From NCBI GenBank assembly GCA_002367635.1, contig DFDI01000017.1:1-6993 (forward strand): DNA of 6,993 bases. Direction: 5' to 3'. The stretch is from Betaproteobacteria bacterium UBA3031. Lineage in GTDB: Bacteria > Pseudomonadota > Gammaproteobacteria > Burkholderiales > Eutrophovitaceae. Below the pieces are notes generated by a model, which saw only the letters and a list, made by a program, of their open reading frames with translations, did no database searches and was not told the origin of the DNA. Of this stretch, positions 1 to 6,144 are shown piece after piece. Both the position numbers and the translations under genes were made by a program. Every line of letters begins with the position of its first letter. Within the stretch, counting starts at the first letter, position 1.

Positions 1-632
1 AATAGGTCTGCTGCTGGTTTGATGAGGCTACAGTGAGACGGGGTGCTCATCGCAAGCAACATTGCGCGCTTAGCGCCAAGTTTTTTTGCTTCCTCAACGG
101 CTCTTTCAACCGTTTCTTTGTCTCCAGCTATCACGACTTGTCCTGGGGCGTTGTAATTTGCGGGTTCTGCTACGCCTCCCTCTGCCGTAGCATTTTGACA
201 CGCTAAGATAATGTTTTCATCACTTAAGCCCAAGACTGCAGCCATAGCACCTACACCTGATGGCACGGCATTTTGCATCAGCTCTGAGCGTTGCCGGACA
301 AGCTGTACTGCATCGATGAAGTTAAGTGCGCCAGACGCCACCAAAGCGGCATATTCCCCGAGACTATGGCCAGCTAAAATTGAAGGTAACTTGCCGCCCA
401 ATTTGATCCAAGCGCGATAGATCGCAACGTCAGATATGAGCATTAGAGGTTGTGTGTTGGTTGTGAGCGCGAGTTGTTCCTCTGAACCCGCGTGCGCGAG
501 CTGCCACATATCCTGTTGGAGGATTGCTGAGGCCTCTTCAAACGTGTCTTTTACAACCGAGACCTCAGAGAAAGCATCCATCATGCCCACCGATTGGGAT
601 CCTTGGCCGGGAAACAAAAAAGCTATTGTCAC
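1..632 (-). CDS. fabD: Malonyl-CoA:ACP transacylase FabD, 3' part missing (window edge)
   Basis: FabD transfers the malonyl group from CoA to acyl carrier protein, supplying the extender unit for cytoplasmic type II fatty acid synthesis. About 210 codons are visible of a family length near 310; the C-terminus lies beyond the left edge. Translation begins TIAFLFPGQGSQ, the family's N-terminal signature (GQGSQ at residues 9-13). GHSLGEY carries the catalytic Ser90, VRQRSELMQ carries the substrate-carboxylate Arg near residue 115, and PSHC near the edge carries the catalytic His200. The start is a GTG at 632, chosen because the conserved N-terminus begins there and an AGGA ribosome site lies 9 bases upstream. 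It follows fabH by 23 bp in the same orientation, so the two are very likely cotranscribed. Nothing looks damaged in the visible part. Confidence 0.96.
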   Translation of the reverse strand, partial: MTIAFLFPGQGSQSVGMMDAFSEVSVVKDTFEEASAILQQDMWQLAHAGSEEQLALTTNTQPLMLISDVAIYRAWIKLGGKLPSILAGHSLGEYAALVASGALNFIDAVQLVRQRSELMQNAVPSGVGAMAAVLGLSDENIILACQNATAEGGVAEPANYNAPGQVVIAGDKETVERAVEEAKKLGAKRAMLLAMSTPSHCSLIKPAADL

Positions 633-655
633 AATCGTTATTCCTTTATTTAATA

Positions 656-1612
656 CTAGAATTCAAGAAGAGCCCCGCCCCACGTGAACCCGCCGCCAAC
701 ACCTGCGAATAACAATAATTGTCCTTTGTTGACTCTCCCATCTCGAACCGCTTCATCGAGCGCTAAGGGGATTGATGCGGCAGAGGTATTGCCGTGGTGG
801 CCTACTGTTGCGACCAATCGCTCCAAGGGTAAGTTTAGTTTCTTTGCGGTGGACTCCATAATCCGAATATTAGCTTGATGAGGAATAAACCAATCGATCT
901 CTTCTATCGTTTTTCCAGAAGCGGCGAGTAACTCTCGGGCAGTTTGCTCGAAAACCTTAACAGCAAATTTAAATACGATGCCCCCATCCATTTGGACCAT
1001 AGGTGATCCATCGACCTTTCCACCTTTAACCCAACCGGGAACGCATAAGTGTTTGTGCAAAGATCCATCTGCATGCAGGCTCGTTTGAAGAATACCTGGG
1101 CTATCAGACCCAGAGAGTACGACGGCGCCCGCACCATCGCCAAACAGCACACACGTGGTTCGATCATTCCAGTCAAGAATACGTGAATAGACTTCAGCGC
1201 CAATGAGTAATACGTTTTTTGCTTGACCACTCTTAATAAACAAGTCAGCGATATTTAGCCCATAAACAAAACCCGAGCACACCGCTTGGACATCAAACGC
1301 AGGACATCCAGAAATATTTAATTTTGATTGCACGATGCAGGCCGTGCTTGGAAAAACCATATCGGGTGTCGTTGTCGCGACGATAATGAGATCTATGTCG
1401 CTGGCATTAAGACCGGAATTTTGAATTGCTATTTGAGCTGCTTTCGTAGCTAAGTCACTTGTGACCTCATTATCTGCTGCGACATGCCTTTGCTTTATCC
1501 CTGAGCGAGACACAATCCATTCATCGTTGGTATCAACAAATTTTTCAAGATCTTTATTCGTTAATATTTTCTCAGGGAGGTAACTTCCTGTCCCAATAAT
1601 TCGTGAATACAT
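656..1612 (-). CDS. fabH: Beta-ketoacyl-ACP synthase III FabH
   Basis: FabH condenses acetyl-CoA with malonyl-ACP to give acetoacetyl-ACP, the first step of fatty acid synthesis. With the ATG at 1612 the protein has 318 residues, the usual family length. The Cys-His-Asn triad is complete: Cys112 in AVCSGFVYGL, His245 in WFIPHQANIR, Asn275 in GHHGNTSAAS. Also present are RSGIKQRH near residue 36, the FGDGAGA motif near 158 and the C-terminal GGGFTWG. A GTG one codon upstream (1615) is also open. The ATG is preferred because it puts the nucleophile at position 112 as in E. coli and sits 5 bases after an AGAGAG ribosome site. The ATG shares its A with the plsX stop codon (TGATG), so translation is probably coupled to plsX. 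Confidence 0.97.
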   Translation of the reverse strand: MYSRIIGTGSYLPEKILTNKDLEKFVDTNDEWIVSRSGIKQRHVAADNEVTSDLATKAAQIAIQNSGLNASDIDLIIVATTTPDMVFPSTACIVQSKLNISGCPAFDVQAVCSGFVYGLNIADLFIKSGQAKNVLLIGAEVYSRILDWNDRTTCVLFGDGAGAVVLSGSDSPGILQTSLHADGSLHKHLCVPGWVKGGKVDGSPMVQMDGGIVFKFAVKVFEQTARELLAASGKTIEEIDWFIPHQANIRIMESTAKKLNLPLERLVATVGHHGNTSAASIPLALDEAVRDGRVNKGQLLLFAGVGGGFTWGGALLEF

Positions 1613-2625
1613 CACAACTCTCTTTGTTCCGGCACTTTGATATTGTCAGTGATCGCATCGAGCATAGAGTGTTTGACTTCTTCATAGGCTCTTTGCATTG
1701 CAAATCCGAGGCTATACACATCAGCTGCCCCGTGACTTTTGACGACAATGCCCCTTAATCCTAATAAACTTGCGCCGTTGTATCTTCTATGATCGACACG
1801 TTTTTTAAAACGATTGATCACCGGTGATGCTAATACCCCTAAGATCTTCGTGAGCAGGTTTCGGTGAAACTCCTCTTTGAGATACTTCCCTAACATCTGG
1901 GCTAATCCCTCCGATGTTTTGAGTGCGACATTACCGACAAACCCGTCGCAAACAATTACATCCGTTGTGCCTCTATAAATATCTGTGCCCTCAACATTAC
2001 CCTTAAAGTTAAGCGAACTATGTTTTAATAATTCTGAGGCCTCTTTAACGACTTCATTTCCTTTGATGTCCTCTGACCCAATATTCAGCAGACCAATACT
2101 TGGAAAATTACTGCCACCGCTCGAAGTTACTAAGCAGCTGCCCATGACTGCAAATTGAAATAAATGCTCAGCAGAGCAGTCCACGTTCGCACCCAAATCG
2201 AGCATGCAGACTTGGCCATGATGTGTTGGTAAAAAAGAAGCAATTGCTGGCCGTTCAATGCCGGGTAACATTTTTAGTACAAATCTAGAAATGGCCATCA
2301 AAGCACCTGTATTACCCGCACTCACACATGCATTTGCCTGATCTTCTTTGATCAGGTTGACTGCGATTCTCATGGATGAGTTTTTCTTTGTGCGTAGTGC
2401 TTGCGCAGGACCTTCGTCCATACCAATGACTTCTTCGGCATGAATGACTGTTAAGCGATCTTTGTTGTGCGGATGTCGGCTTAACGCTGCATTAATCTCA
2501 TCTGATAAGCCCACTAATATGACGTGCGCATCGGGAACATTTTTGACGAAATGAATAGCAGTAGGAACGGTAACCTTGACGCCATGGTCACCGCCCATGC
2601 AATCAAGTGCTATTGTGACGGTCAT
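1612..2625 (-). CDS. plsX: Phosphate acyltransferase PlsX
   Basis: PlsX converts acyl-ACP and orthophosphate to acyl-phosphate, the donor used by PlsY to acylate glycerol-3-phosphate in phospholipid synthesis; it is a peripheral membrane enzyme. The protein has 337 residues, normal for the family. Visible signatures are the N-terminal ALDCMGGDHG (6-15), MDEGPAQALR (69-78), SAGNTGALMA (102-111), LDLGANVDC (142-150), NIGSEDIKGNE (181-191) and CDGFVGNVALK (226-236). The start at 2625 is fixed by the conserved first residues, but no good Shine-Dalgarno sequence precedes it. It lies 107 bp downstream of rpmF, a gap containing a strong palindrome, and its stop codon overlaps the fabH start by one base. 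Confidence 0.97.
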   Translation of the reverse strand: MTVTIALDCMGGDHGVKVTVPTAIHFVKNVPDAHVILVGLSDEINAALSRHPHNKDRLTVIHAEEVIGMDEGPAQALRTKKNSSMRIAVNLIKEDQANACVSAGNTGALMAISRFVLKMLPGIERPAIASFLPTHHGQVCMLDLGANVDCSAEHLFQFAVMGSCLVTSSGGSNFPSIGLLNIGSEDIKGNEVVKEASELLKHSSLNFKGNVEGTDIYRGTTDVIVCDGFVGNVALKTSEGLAQMLGKYLKEEFHRNLLTKILGVLASPVINRFKKRVDHRRYNGASLLGLRGIVVKSHGAADVYSLGFAMQRAYEEVKHSMLDAITDNIKVPEQREL

Positions 2626-2641
2626 TGGATGTATGTCGATT

Positions 2642-2683
2642 GTTGCACATCAGCACAACACACTTGATTCCCGTGTTTCAAGT
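2642..2683 (-). other. Structured leader upstream of plsX
   Basis: This noncoding stretch holds two smaller inverted repeats in addition to the large palindrome further upstream. ACTTGA (2662-2667) and TCAAGT (2678-2683) are a perfect 6-bp pair around a 10-base spacer. In the minus-strand RNA, 2659-2642 can fold as a 7-bp hairpin with two G-U pairs and a UGAU loop, ending about 17 bases before the plsX ATG. No ribosome site or convincing promoter is visible. It may be a translational or attenuation-type control region, or chance structure. Confidence 0.3.
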
Positions 2684-2698
2684 TGCTGGTGTGCCAAA

Positions 2699-2730
2699 TT
2701 TTTGTAGGCACTGATCAGTGCCTACAAAAA
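2699..2730. repeat. 32-bp perfect palindrome between rpmF and plsX
   Basis: Two 16-bp arms (2699-2714 and 2715-2730) are perfect reverse complements with no spacer, centred on GATC. The GC-rich core is GTAGGCACT on one side and AGTGCCTAC on the other, and the ends are T5 and A5. In RNA it gives a stem of at least 14 bp with a GAUC loop. With one bulged A the stem gains three A-U pairs and reaches the rpmF stop codon. On both strands the T-run comes first and the A-run last, the reverse of an intrinsic terminator, so simple termination is not the obvious role. mRNA 3'-end protection for rpmF, an RNase III site or a dimeric regulator's operator are all possible. Confidence 0.85.
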
Positions 2731-2732
2731 AT

Positions 2733-2912
2733 TTAATCGCCGCTTTTCTGAATGACTTTCTTGCCACGATAAAAGCCGTTTGGGCTGATGTGATGACGAA
2801 GATGCGTTTCTCCAGTACTTGGCTCGATCGCTGTTGATGGGCCAGTTAACGCATCGTGAGAACGACGCATGTTACGACGAGATGGTGATACTTTAGTTTT
2901 TTGTACGGCCAT
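2733..2912 (-). CDS. rpmF: 50S ribosomal protein L32
   Basis: L32 is a small basic protein of the large ribosomal subunit. The 59-residue product begins MAVQKTKVSPSRRNMRRSHD and contains the family core MRRSHDAL (15-22), GETHLRHHIS (34-43) and GFYRGKKV (46-53). It has no cysteines, so it is the zinc-free form usual in proteobacteria. A GGAG ribosome site at 2922-2925 lies 9 bases before the ATG. It follows yceD by 26 bp, the conserved yceD-rpmF pair, and precedes plsX. In E. coli rpmF is cotranscribed with the downstream lipid genes. The palindrome immediately after its stop codon could let L32 be expressed at a higher level than PlsX from a shared transcript; that is inference. Confidence 0.98.
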   Translation of the reverse strand: MAVQKTKVSPSRRNMRRSHDALTGPSTAIEPSTGETHLRHHISPNGFYRGKKVIQKSGD

Positions 2913-2938
2913 TTGTGTTCACTCCAAGGTTTCTAAAT

Positions 2939-3433
2939 TTAAGATGACTGTCTCAGTCCACTAAACGGGTTTGTCGGATCTGACTGCTCATCCAGCAGCT
3001 GAGGTCTTTCACAATCTCCTTCTTCGTGAAGCGGAACCATTGGCAAGGCCAACAATAATTCATCTTCTACAAATTCAATAAGATCTAATTCATTCTCAGC
3101 GAGCATCATGTTGATATCTTGCGCTTCCTGCGAAATCTCAACCAGCTCATCTTCTGTGGGCGTTATTATAAACCGACTGCGCGAATTAATCTGAAAATCA
3201 AATAAACCAATGCATCGTTGGCATGTCAGCGTCAAACCACTTAAAATCTTAAGTTCGATGAACGATTTACCGTCGTGCTGTATTCCGCCAGTGACGTTTG
3301 CTTGAACGACGTCATTTACGATAGCCGACACATCAGTTAGCCTTGGCAAGTCAGCCAGCTTGAGCCGGAGGTCTTGTGACTGTGTTTTTTGGGCAAACCC
3401 CAGTGCGTCGATGATAGGCCGGTTGTTCTTCAT
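2939..3433 (-). CDS. yceD: YceD/DUF177 family protein, 23S rRNA accumulation factor
   Basis: YceD (DUF177) proteins are encoded next to rpmF in most bacteria and are linked to normal accumulation of 23S rRNA and large subunits; the biochemical activity is not well defined. This one has 164 residues. Family features are the N-terminal RPIIDALGFAQ, the central LTCQRCIGLFDF with a Cys71-x2-Cys74 pair, an acidic segment (about 94-125), LALPMVPLHEEGDC (128-141) and the C-terminal NPFSGL. The start at 3433 is supported by family alignment at the N-terminus, but it has no Shine-Dalgarno sequence. The predicted promoter places the transcript start at or just before the ATG. It is first in the yceD-rpmF-plsX-fabH-fabD cluster and divergent from maf. 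Confidence 0.93.
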   Translation of the reverse strand: MKNNRPIIDALGFAQKTQSQDLRLKLADLPRLTDVSAIVNDVVQANVTGGIQHDGKSFIELKILSGLTLTCQRCIGLFDFQINSRSRFIITPTEDELVEISQEAQDINMMLAENELDLIEFVEDELLLALPMVPLHEEGDCERPQLLDEQSDPTNPFSGLRQSS

Positions 3434-3442
3434 AGCGCGCGC

Positions 3443-3471
3443 ATAATATTGATTATATGTGTATTTGTCAA
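3443..3471 (-). promoter_or_regulatory. Sigma70-type promoter of the yceD-rpmF-plsX-fab cluster, GC-rich discriminator
   Basis: On the minus strand there is a perfect -35 TTGACA (3471-3466), exactly 17 bases of spacer, and a -10 TATTAT (3448-3443, 5 of 6 consensus). The nine bases between the -10 box and the yceD ATG are GCGCGCGCT. The expected start point is near 3436, leaving a leader of about 0-3 bases. A GC-rich discriminator is a known trait of promoters repressed by ppGpp/DksA, such as those of ribosomal operons, which fits an operon carrying rpmF. A second TATAAT (3457-3452) is only 8 bases from the TTGACA and has no good -35 of its own. This is a pattern-based prediction. Confidence 0.72.
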
Positions 3472-3496
3472 AATTTTATCTGAAAAGATTAAAACC

Positions 3497-4090
3497 ATGA
3501 GTTCCCCTACCTTGCCAATTATTGTTCTTGCGTCTACTTCGATATATCGCCAAGAGTTACTTCAGCGTATTTGTCATGATTTTCAAGTGGAGTCCCCAAA
3601 CGTTGATGAAACCCCACTGCCCAATGAGGATGCTCGGGTGTGTGCAGAGAGATTATCTATTGCGAAAGCACGCGCCATAACTTCTTTAAGTGGGAAGGAC
3701 TTTATTATCGGCTCGGATCAAGTGGCCGAATGTGATGGGGTGAGATTATCTAAGCCAGGCAGTTTAGACAAAGCTATCGAGCAGCTTAAATTTACGAGCG
3801 GTCGAACTGCATTTTTTTATACGGGCGTATGCGTGTTGAACGCACACACAAACGTGCACCGATCGTTAGTAGTTGATACCGAGGTGACATTTCGACATCT
3901 GAGCCTATCTGAGATCGAACGCTATGTGGAGGCAGAAGATGTGCTGGGCTGTGCGGGGAGCGCTAAGTCTGAGGGTTTGGGCATTACATTGCTCGATTCG
4001 ATTCTTGGCTCAGATCCAACCGCCTTGGTCGGCCTGCCTTTAATAGCCCTCTCAAGGATGCTTCGAGATGAGGGCGTTATATTGCCGTAG
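3497..4090 (+). CDS. maf: Maf/YceF family nucleotide pyrophosphatase
   Basis: Maf-family enzymes hydrolyse nucleoside triphosphates to monophosphates as house-cleaning enzymes; the YceF branch of E. coli prefers m7GTP. The 197-residue protein matches that branch: LASTSIYRQELL (11-22), VDETP (36-40), IIGSDQVAECDG (70-81) with the catalytic-type Asp74, FFYTGV (107-111), TFRHLS (131-136), GCAGSAKSEGLG (151-162) and TALVGLPLIAL (176-186). The start is the ATG at 3497, where the conserved region begins. An open frame continues 36 codons upstream to 3389 but only overlaps yceD antisense and has no family similarity. Residue 19 is Gln where the family usually has a second Arg after YR. This is the only plus-strand gene, divergent from yceD (63 bp) and convergent with sppA (17 bp). 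Confidence 0.95.
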   Translation: MSSPTLPIIVLASTSIYRQELLQRICHDFQVESPNVDETPLPNEDARVCAERLSIAKARAITSLSGKDFIIGSDQVAECDGVRLSKPGSLDKAIEQLKFTSGRTAFFYTGVCVLNAHTNVHRSLVVDTEVTFRHLSLSEIERYVEAEDVLGCAGSAKSEGLGITLLDSILGSDPTALVGLPLIALSRMLRDEGVILP

Positions 4091-4107
4091 CGCGTTACAA
4101 ATTACCG

Positions 4108-5022
4108 TTAATATAAGTTATAACTCATTGTTTTATTCAATATCTCTGCGCCAAACTTTCTCGCAATCCGCTCACCAAAGCTCTCTTCCACCGAATAATT
4201 AACCAGTTCTGGGGCCCCAATAACATCCCGAGATACGGACAGTACGCTGCCGTAGGCGTCAGCCAATCCGAGGTTGATACTCTGCTCGCCAGTCCAAACC
4301 AAGCCAGAAAAGATCTCAGGGGTCTCTTTTAGACGCTCTCCTCGTCCTACAGTTACAGCCTTGATGAACTGTTGATGAATGTTGTTGAGCATCGATGTTG
4401 CATGGTCTCGCTGCTCTGGTTTCATGGGTGAGAATGGATCCAGAAATCCTTTGTTTTTCCCAGCAGTCAGCAATCGACGTTTAATGCCTAGAGACTCTAA
4501 CGCCTCAGTAAATTCAAATCCGTCCATACGAACCCCAATAGAGCCCACAATACTTGAGGGGGACACGTAGATTTGGTCTGCGGCTACGGCAACATAGTAT
4601 CCACCCGATGCGCAGAGATCTTCGACGACGGCATAAACCGGGATAGTGGGATTGATACCGCGTAGGCGCGTGATTTCTTGATTAATCAATTCTGATTGAA
4701 CCGGACTGCCTCCGGGGCTATTGATACGAATGATTATGCCTTTGACATTCTTATTTGCAAACGCACCCTCTAGCCCTGCAATGACATCGTAGGCATTCGC
4801 AGGTGCACCCGATGCGATTACGCCATCCAAATCTACGATGGCGGTGTGTGGGCCGTGATTAGGCACTGCATCATCAACCGTCAAAGTTATGAATACACCA
4901 ACAGCAATTGCTAAATAGACAAATCGAAAGAATATTTTCCATCGACGAGCCCGTCGCTGTTCCACCAGTGATGCTTGTGCTAGATCAGTGAGGGTGTTTT
5001 TTTCAAAATTGTCGTTATTCAT
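4108..5022 (-). CDS. sppA: Signal peptide peptidase SppA-type, S49 family, membrane-anchored
   Basis: S49 serine peptidases of this type degrade leftover signal peptides and other membrane-associated peptides, using a Ser-Lys dyad. The 304-residue protein is the short, single-domain form rather than the double-length E. coli SppA. A basic stretch RRARRWK (23-29) precedes one hydrophobic segment (about 30-48), which predicts an N-in anchor with the catalytic domain in the periplasm. Visible motifs are IRINSPGGSP (98-107), the nucleophile Ser139 in DLCASGGYYVAVAAD, SSIVGSIGV (156-164) and GKNKGFLDPFSP, where Lys191 is the likely general base by spacing with the Bacillus enzyme. The ATG at 5022 is the first usable start after an in-frame stop but has no Shine-Dalgarno sequence. 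A 136-bp gap (5023-5158), in which I see no gene or clear promoter, separates it from the Rieske gene. Confidence 0.93.
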   Translation of the reverse strand: MNNDNFEKNTLTDLAQASLVEQRRARRWKIFFRFVYLAIAVGVFITLTVDDAVPNHGPHTAIVDLDGVIASGAPANAYDVIAGLEGAFANKNVKGIIIRINSPGGSPVQSELINQEITRLRGINPTIPVYAVVEDLCASGGYYVAVAADQIYVSPSSIVGSIGVRMDGFEFTEALESLGIKRRLLTAGKNKGFLDPFSPMKPEQRDHATSMLNNIHQQFIKAVTVGRGERLKETPEIFSGLVWTGEQSINLGLADAYGSVLSVSRDVIGAPELVNYSVEESFGERIARKFGAEILNKTMSYNLY

Positions 5023-5158
5023 TAGCTTATGGTTGTTTGTTATGTGGTCGATGGGTAAAACGTATACCTTAGGCTTCGTTGAAGTTAGGCATCAATTTTA
5101 CCGATTTTTGTTATTGGGTCAGTTGCCTGGATCGCTACTCAATTCGAGTGACTACATA

Positions 5159-5512
5159 CTAATCTTCATTTACAAGATATATACCATTATGTTCTTCGAT
5201 AATCGGCAGCTTTGCTAAAAATGCCCCCTTACATGGGCCCCCGATACATTCTCCAGTATTGGGTAGATATAAAGCGCCATGGGTAGCACACATCAGTAGC
5301 TGCAGATCTGCATCAAAAAACTCCCCGTGTTGCCAGTCAAGTTCCACTTGAATATGAGCGCATCGATTAACATAGCCAAACACTATGCCGTTATGACGTA
5401 TGACAAAACCAGGGACCTCATCCCCATTGCTATCCGTCGTTACGAAGCGCACCCCTCTGCCAGTTTCTTCTAAATCCGAAGCCTGACAAATCAACCGTTT
5501 TCGAGAAGCCAT
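5159..5512 (-). CDS. Small Rieske [2Fe-2S] protein
   Basis: This is a 117-residue soluble protein with a single Rieske domain, so it probably carries one [2Fe-2S] cluster and moves electrons; the partner and process are unknown. The cluster ligands are complete: Cys51-x-His53 in NRCAHIQVELDW and Cys75-x2-His78 in LMCATHGALY. A second cysteine pair, Cys89 and Cys94, lies in GECIGGPCKG just after the second box. There is no signal peptide, membrane segment or oxygenase catalytic domain, so it is ferredoxin-like and not a bc1 subunit or a dioxygenase alpha subunit. The start at 5512 has a GAGGAA ribosome site (5521-5526) 8 bases upstream, inside the preceding HAD gene, which it overlaps by 22 bases. 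From memory, similar proteins occupy this position in Burkholderiales. Confidence 0.9.
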   Translation of the reverse strand: MASRKRLICQASDLEETGRGVRFVTTDSNGDEVPGFVIRHNGIVFGYVNRCAHIQVELDWQHGEFFDADLQLLMCATHGALYLPNTGECIGGPCKGAFLAKLPIIEEHNGIYLVNED

Positions 5513-6144
5513 ACCATCAATTCCTCAAAACTGTCCACACACGCTAACGGATTAAGAGCTATAAGCCCATCTTTATCATGTGCGCCGTAACTGACGCCTA
5601 CACCGCAAGTCCCTGCATTTTGAGCCAGCAGTAAATCATGCGTGGTATCCCCTATCATGAGCGTGCGATCAGGTGTTACTGCCAGGTCATTCATAATGAA
5701 TTGCAGCATATCGGGATGCGGCTTGGGGAACCCCTCGTCACCACAACGTGTCACTGAAAATAGATGGCCGAAACCCACCTCCTTCAAAGCGCGATCAAGG
5801 CCGACTCGACTTTTGCCAGTTGCAACAGCTAACAAATAATTTCTTTGTGTTAACGCTTGTAGGCCTTCCGATGTGCCTTTAAAGGCATGAATGGTCTTGT
5901 CGGCATCTAAAAAGTGATGCCGGTAACGATCGACAATGCCTTGATGTTGTTTTTTGGTGAGATTAGGCGATAGATAGTTGAAGGTGTCCAAAAGACCTAA
6001 TCCGATAACATGCTTGGCAGCCGCCTCATCAGGAACGGGCAGATCATTATCTGCGTAGGATTTTTGAATACTTTGCGCGATATGCGCTGTCGAATCCACA
6101 AGTGTTCCGTCCCAATCAAACACAATTAAATCGAAATTTCTCAT
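5491..6144 (-). CDS. HAD-superfamily phosphatase, phosphoglycolate phosphatase-like (HAD-IA)
   Basis: This is a cytoplasmic haloacid-dehalogenase-type hydrolase, expected to remove phosphate from a small metabolite through an aspartyl-phosphate intermediate. All four motifs are present in 217 residues: motif I DWDGTLVDS with Asp10 (nucleophile) and Asp12, motif II VATGKS with Thr109, motif III FPKPHP with Lys141, and motif IV MIGDTTHD with Asp166 and Asp170. The segment between motifs I and II is a helical cap of the Gph/PGP type. The substrate cannot be read from the sequence; phosphoglycolate and other phosphate monoesters are candidates, so no symbol is given. The ATG overlaps the rluC stop codon by 4 bases (ATGA) and the 3' end overlaps the Rieske gene, making a tightly coupled trio. 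Confidence 0.93.
   Translation of the reverse strand: MRNFDLIVFDWDGTLVDSTAHIAQSIQKSYADNDLPVPDEAAAKHVIGLGLLDTFNYLSPNLTKKQHQGIVDRYRHHFLDADKTIHAFKGTSEGLQALTQRNYLLAVATGKSRVGLDRALKEVGFGHLFSVTRCGDEGFPKPHPDMLQFIMNDLAVTPDRTLMIGDTTHDLLLAQNAGTCGVGVSYGAHDKDGLIALNPLACVDSFEELMVWLLENG

Noticed and set aside
904..1230. 108-codon minus-strand frame inside fabH
   Set aside because: It lies wholly within fabH in another frame, has no recognisable domain and no ribosome site; fabH is intact.
2699..2730. Palindrome as a standard rho-independent terminator
   Set aside because: The T-run precedes and the A-run follows the stem on both strands, so no U-tract follows the hairpin in either RNA.
3465..3493. Plus-strand promoter for maf (TTGTCA with ATTAAA, or TTGATT at 3449 with TTTTAT at 3474)
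   Set aside because: The first pair would start transcription inside the maf coding region; the second needs a 19-base spacer and has a poor -10, so neither is called.
3389..3496. Upstream extension of the maf reading frame to a start at 3389
   Set aside because: The extra 36 codons lie antisense to the yceD start and have no Maf similarity; conserved Maf sequence begins just after the ATG at 3497.
4988..5218. Plus-strand frame with a hydrophobic N-terminus across the sppA-Rieske gap
   Set aside because: It starts at a GTG without a ribosome site, overlaps both flanking genes antisense and resembles no known protein; the hydrophobicity comes from T-rich DNA.
5452..5494. Alternative Rieske start at the TTG overlapping the HAD stop codon
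   Set aside because: The ATG at 5512 has a good GAGGAA ribosome site at correct spacing, and the TTG would remove N-terminal residues that look like part of the domain.
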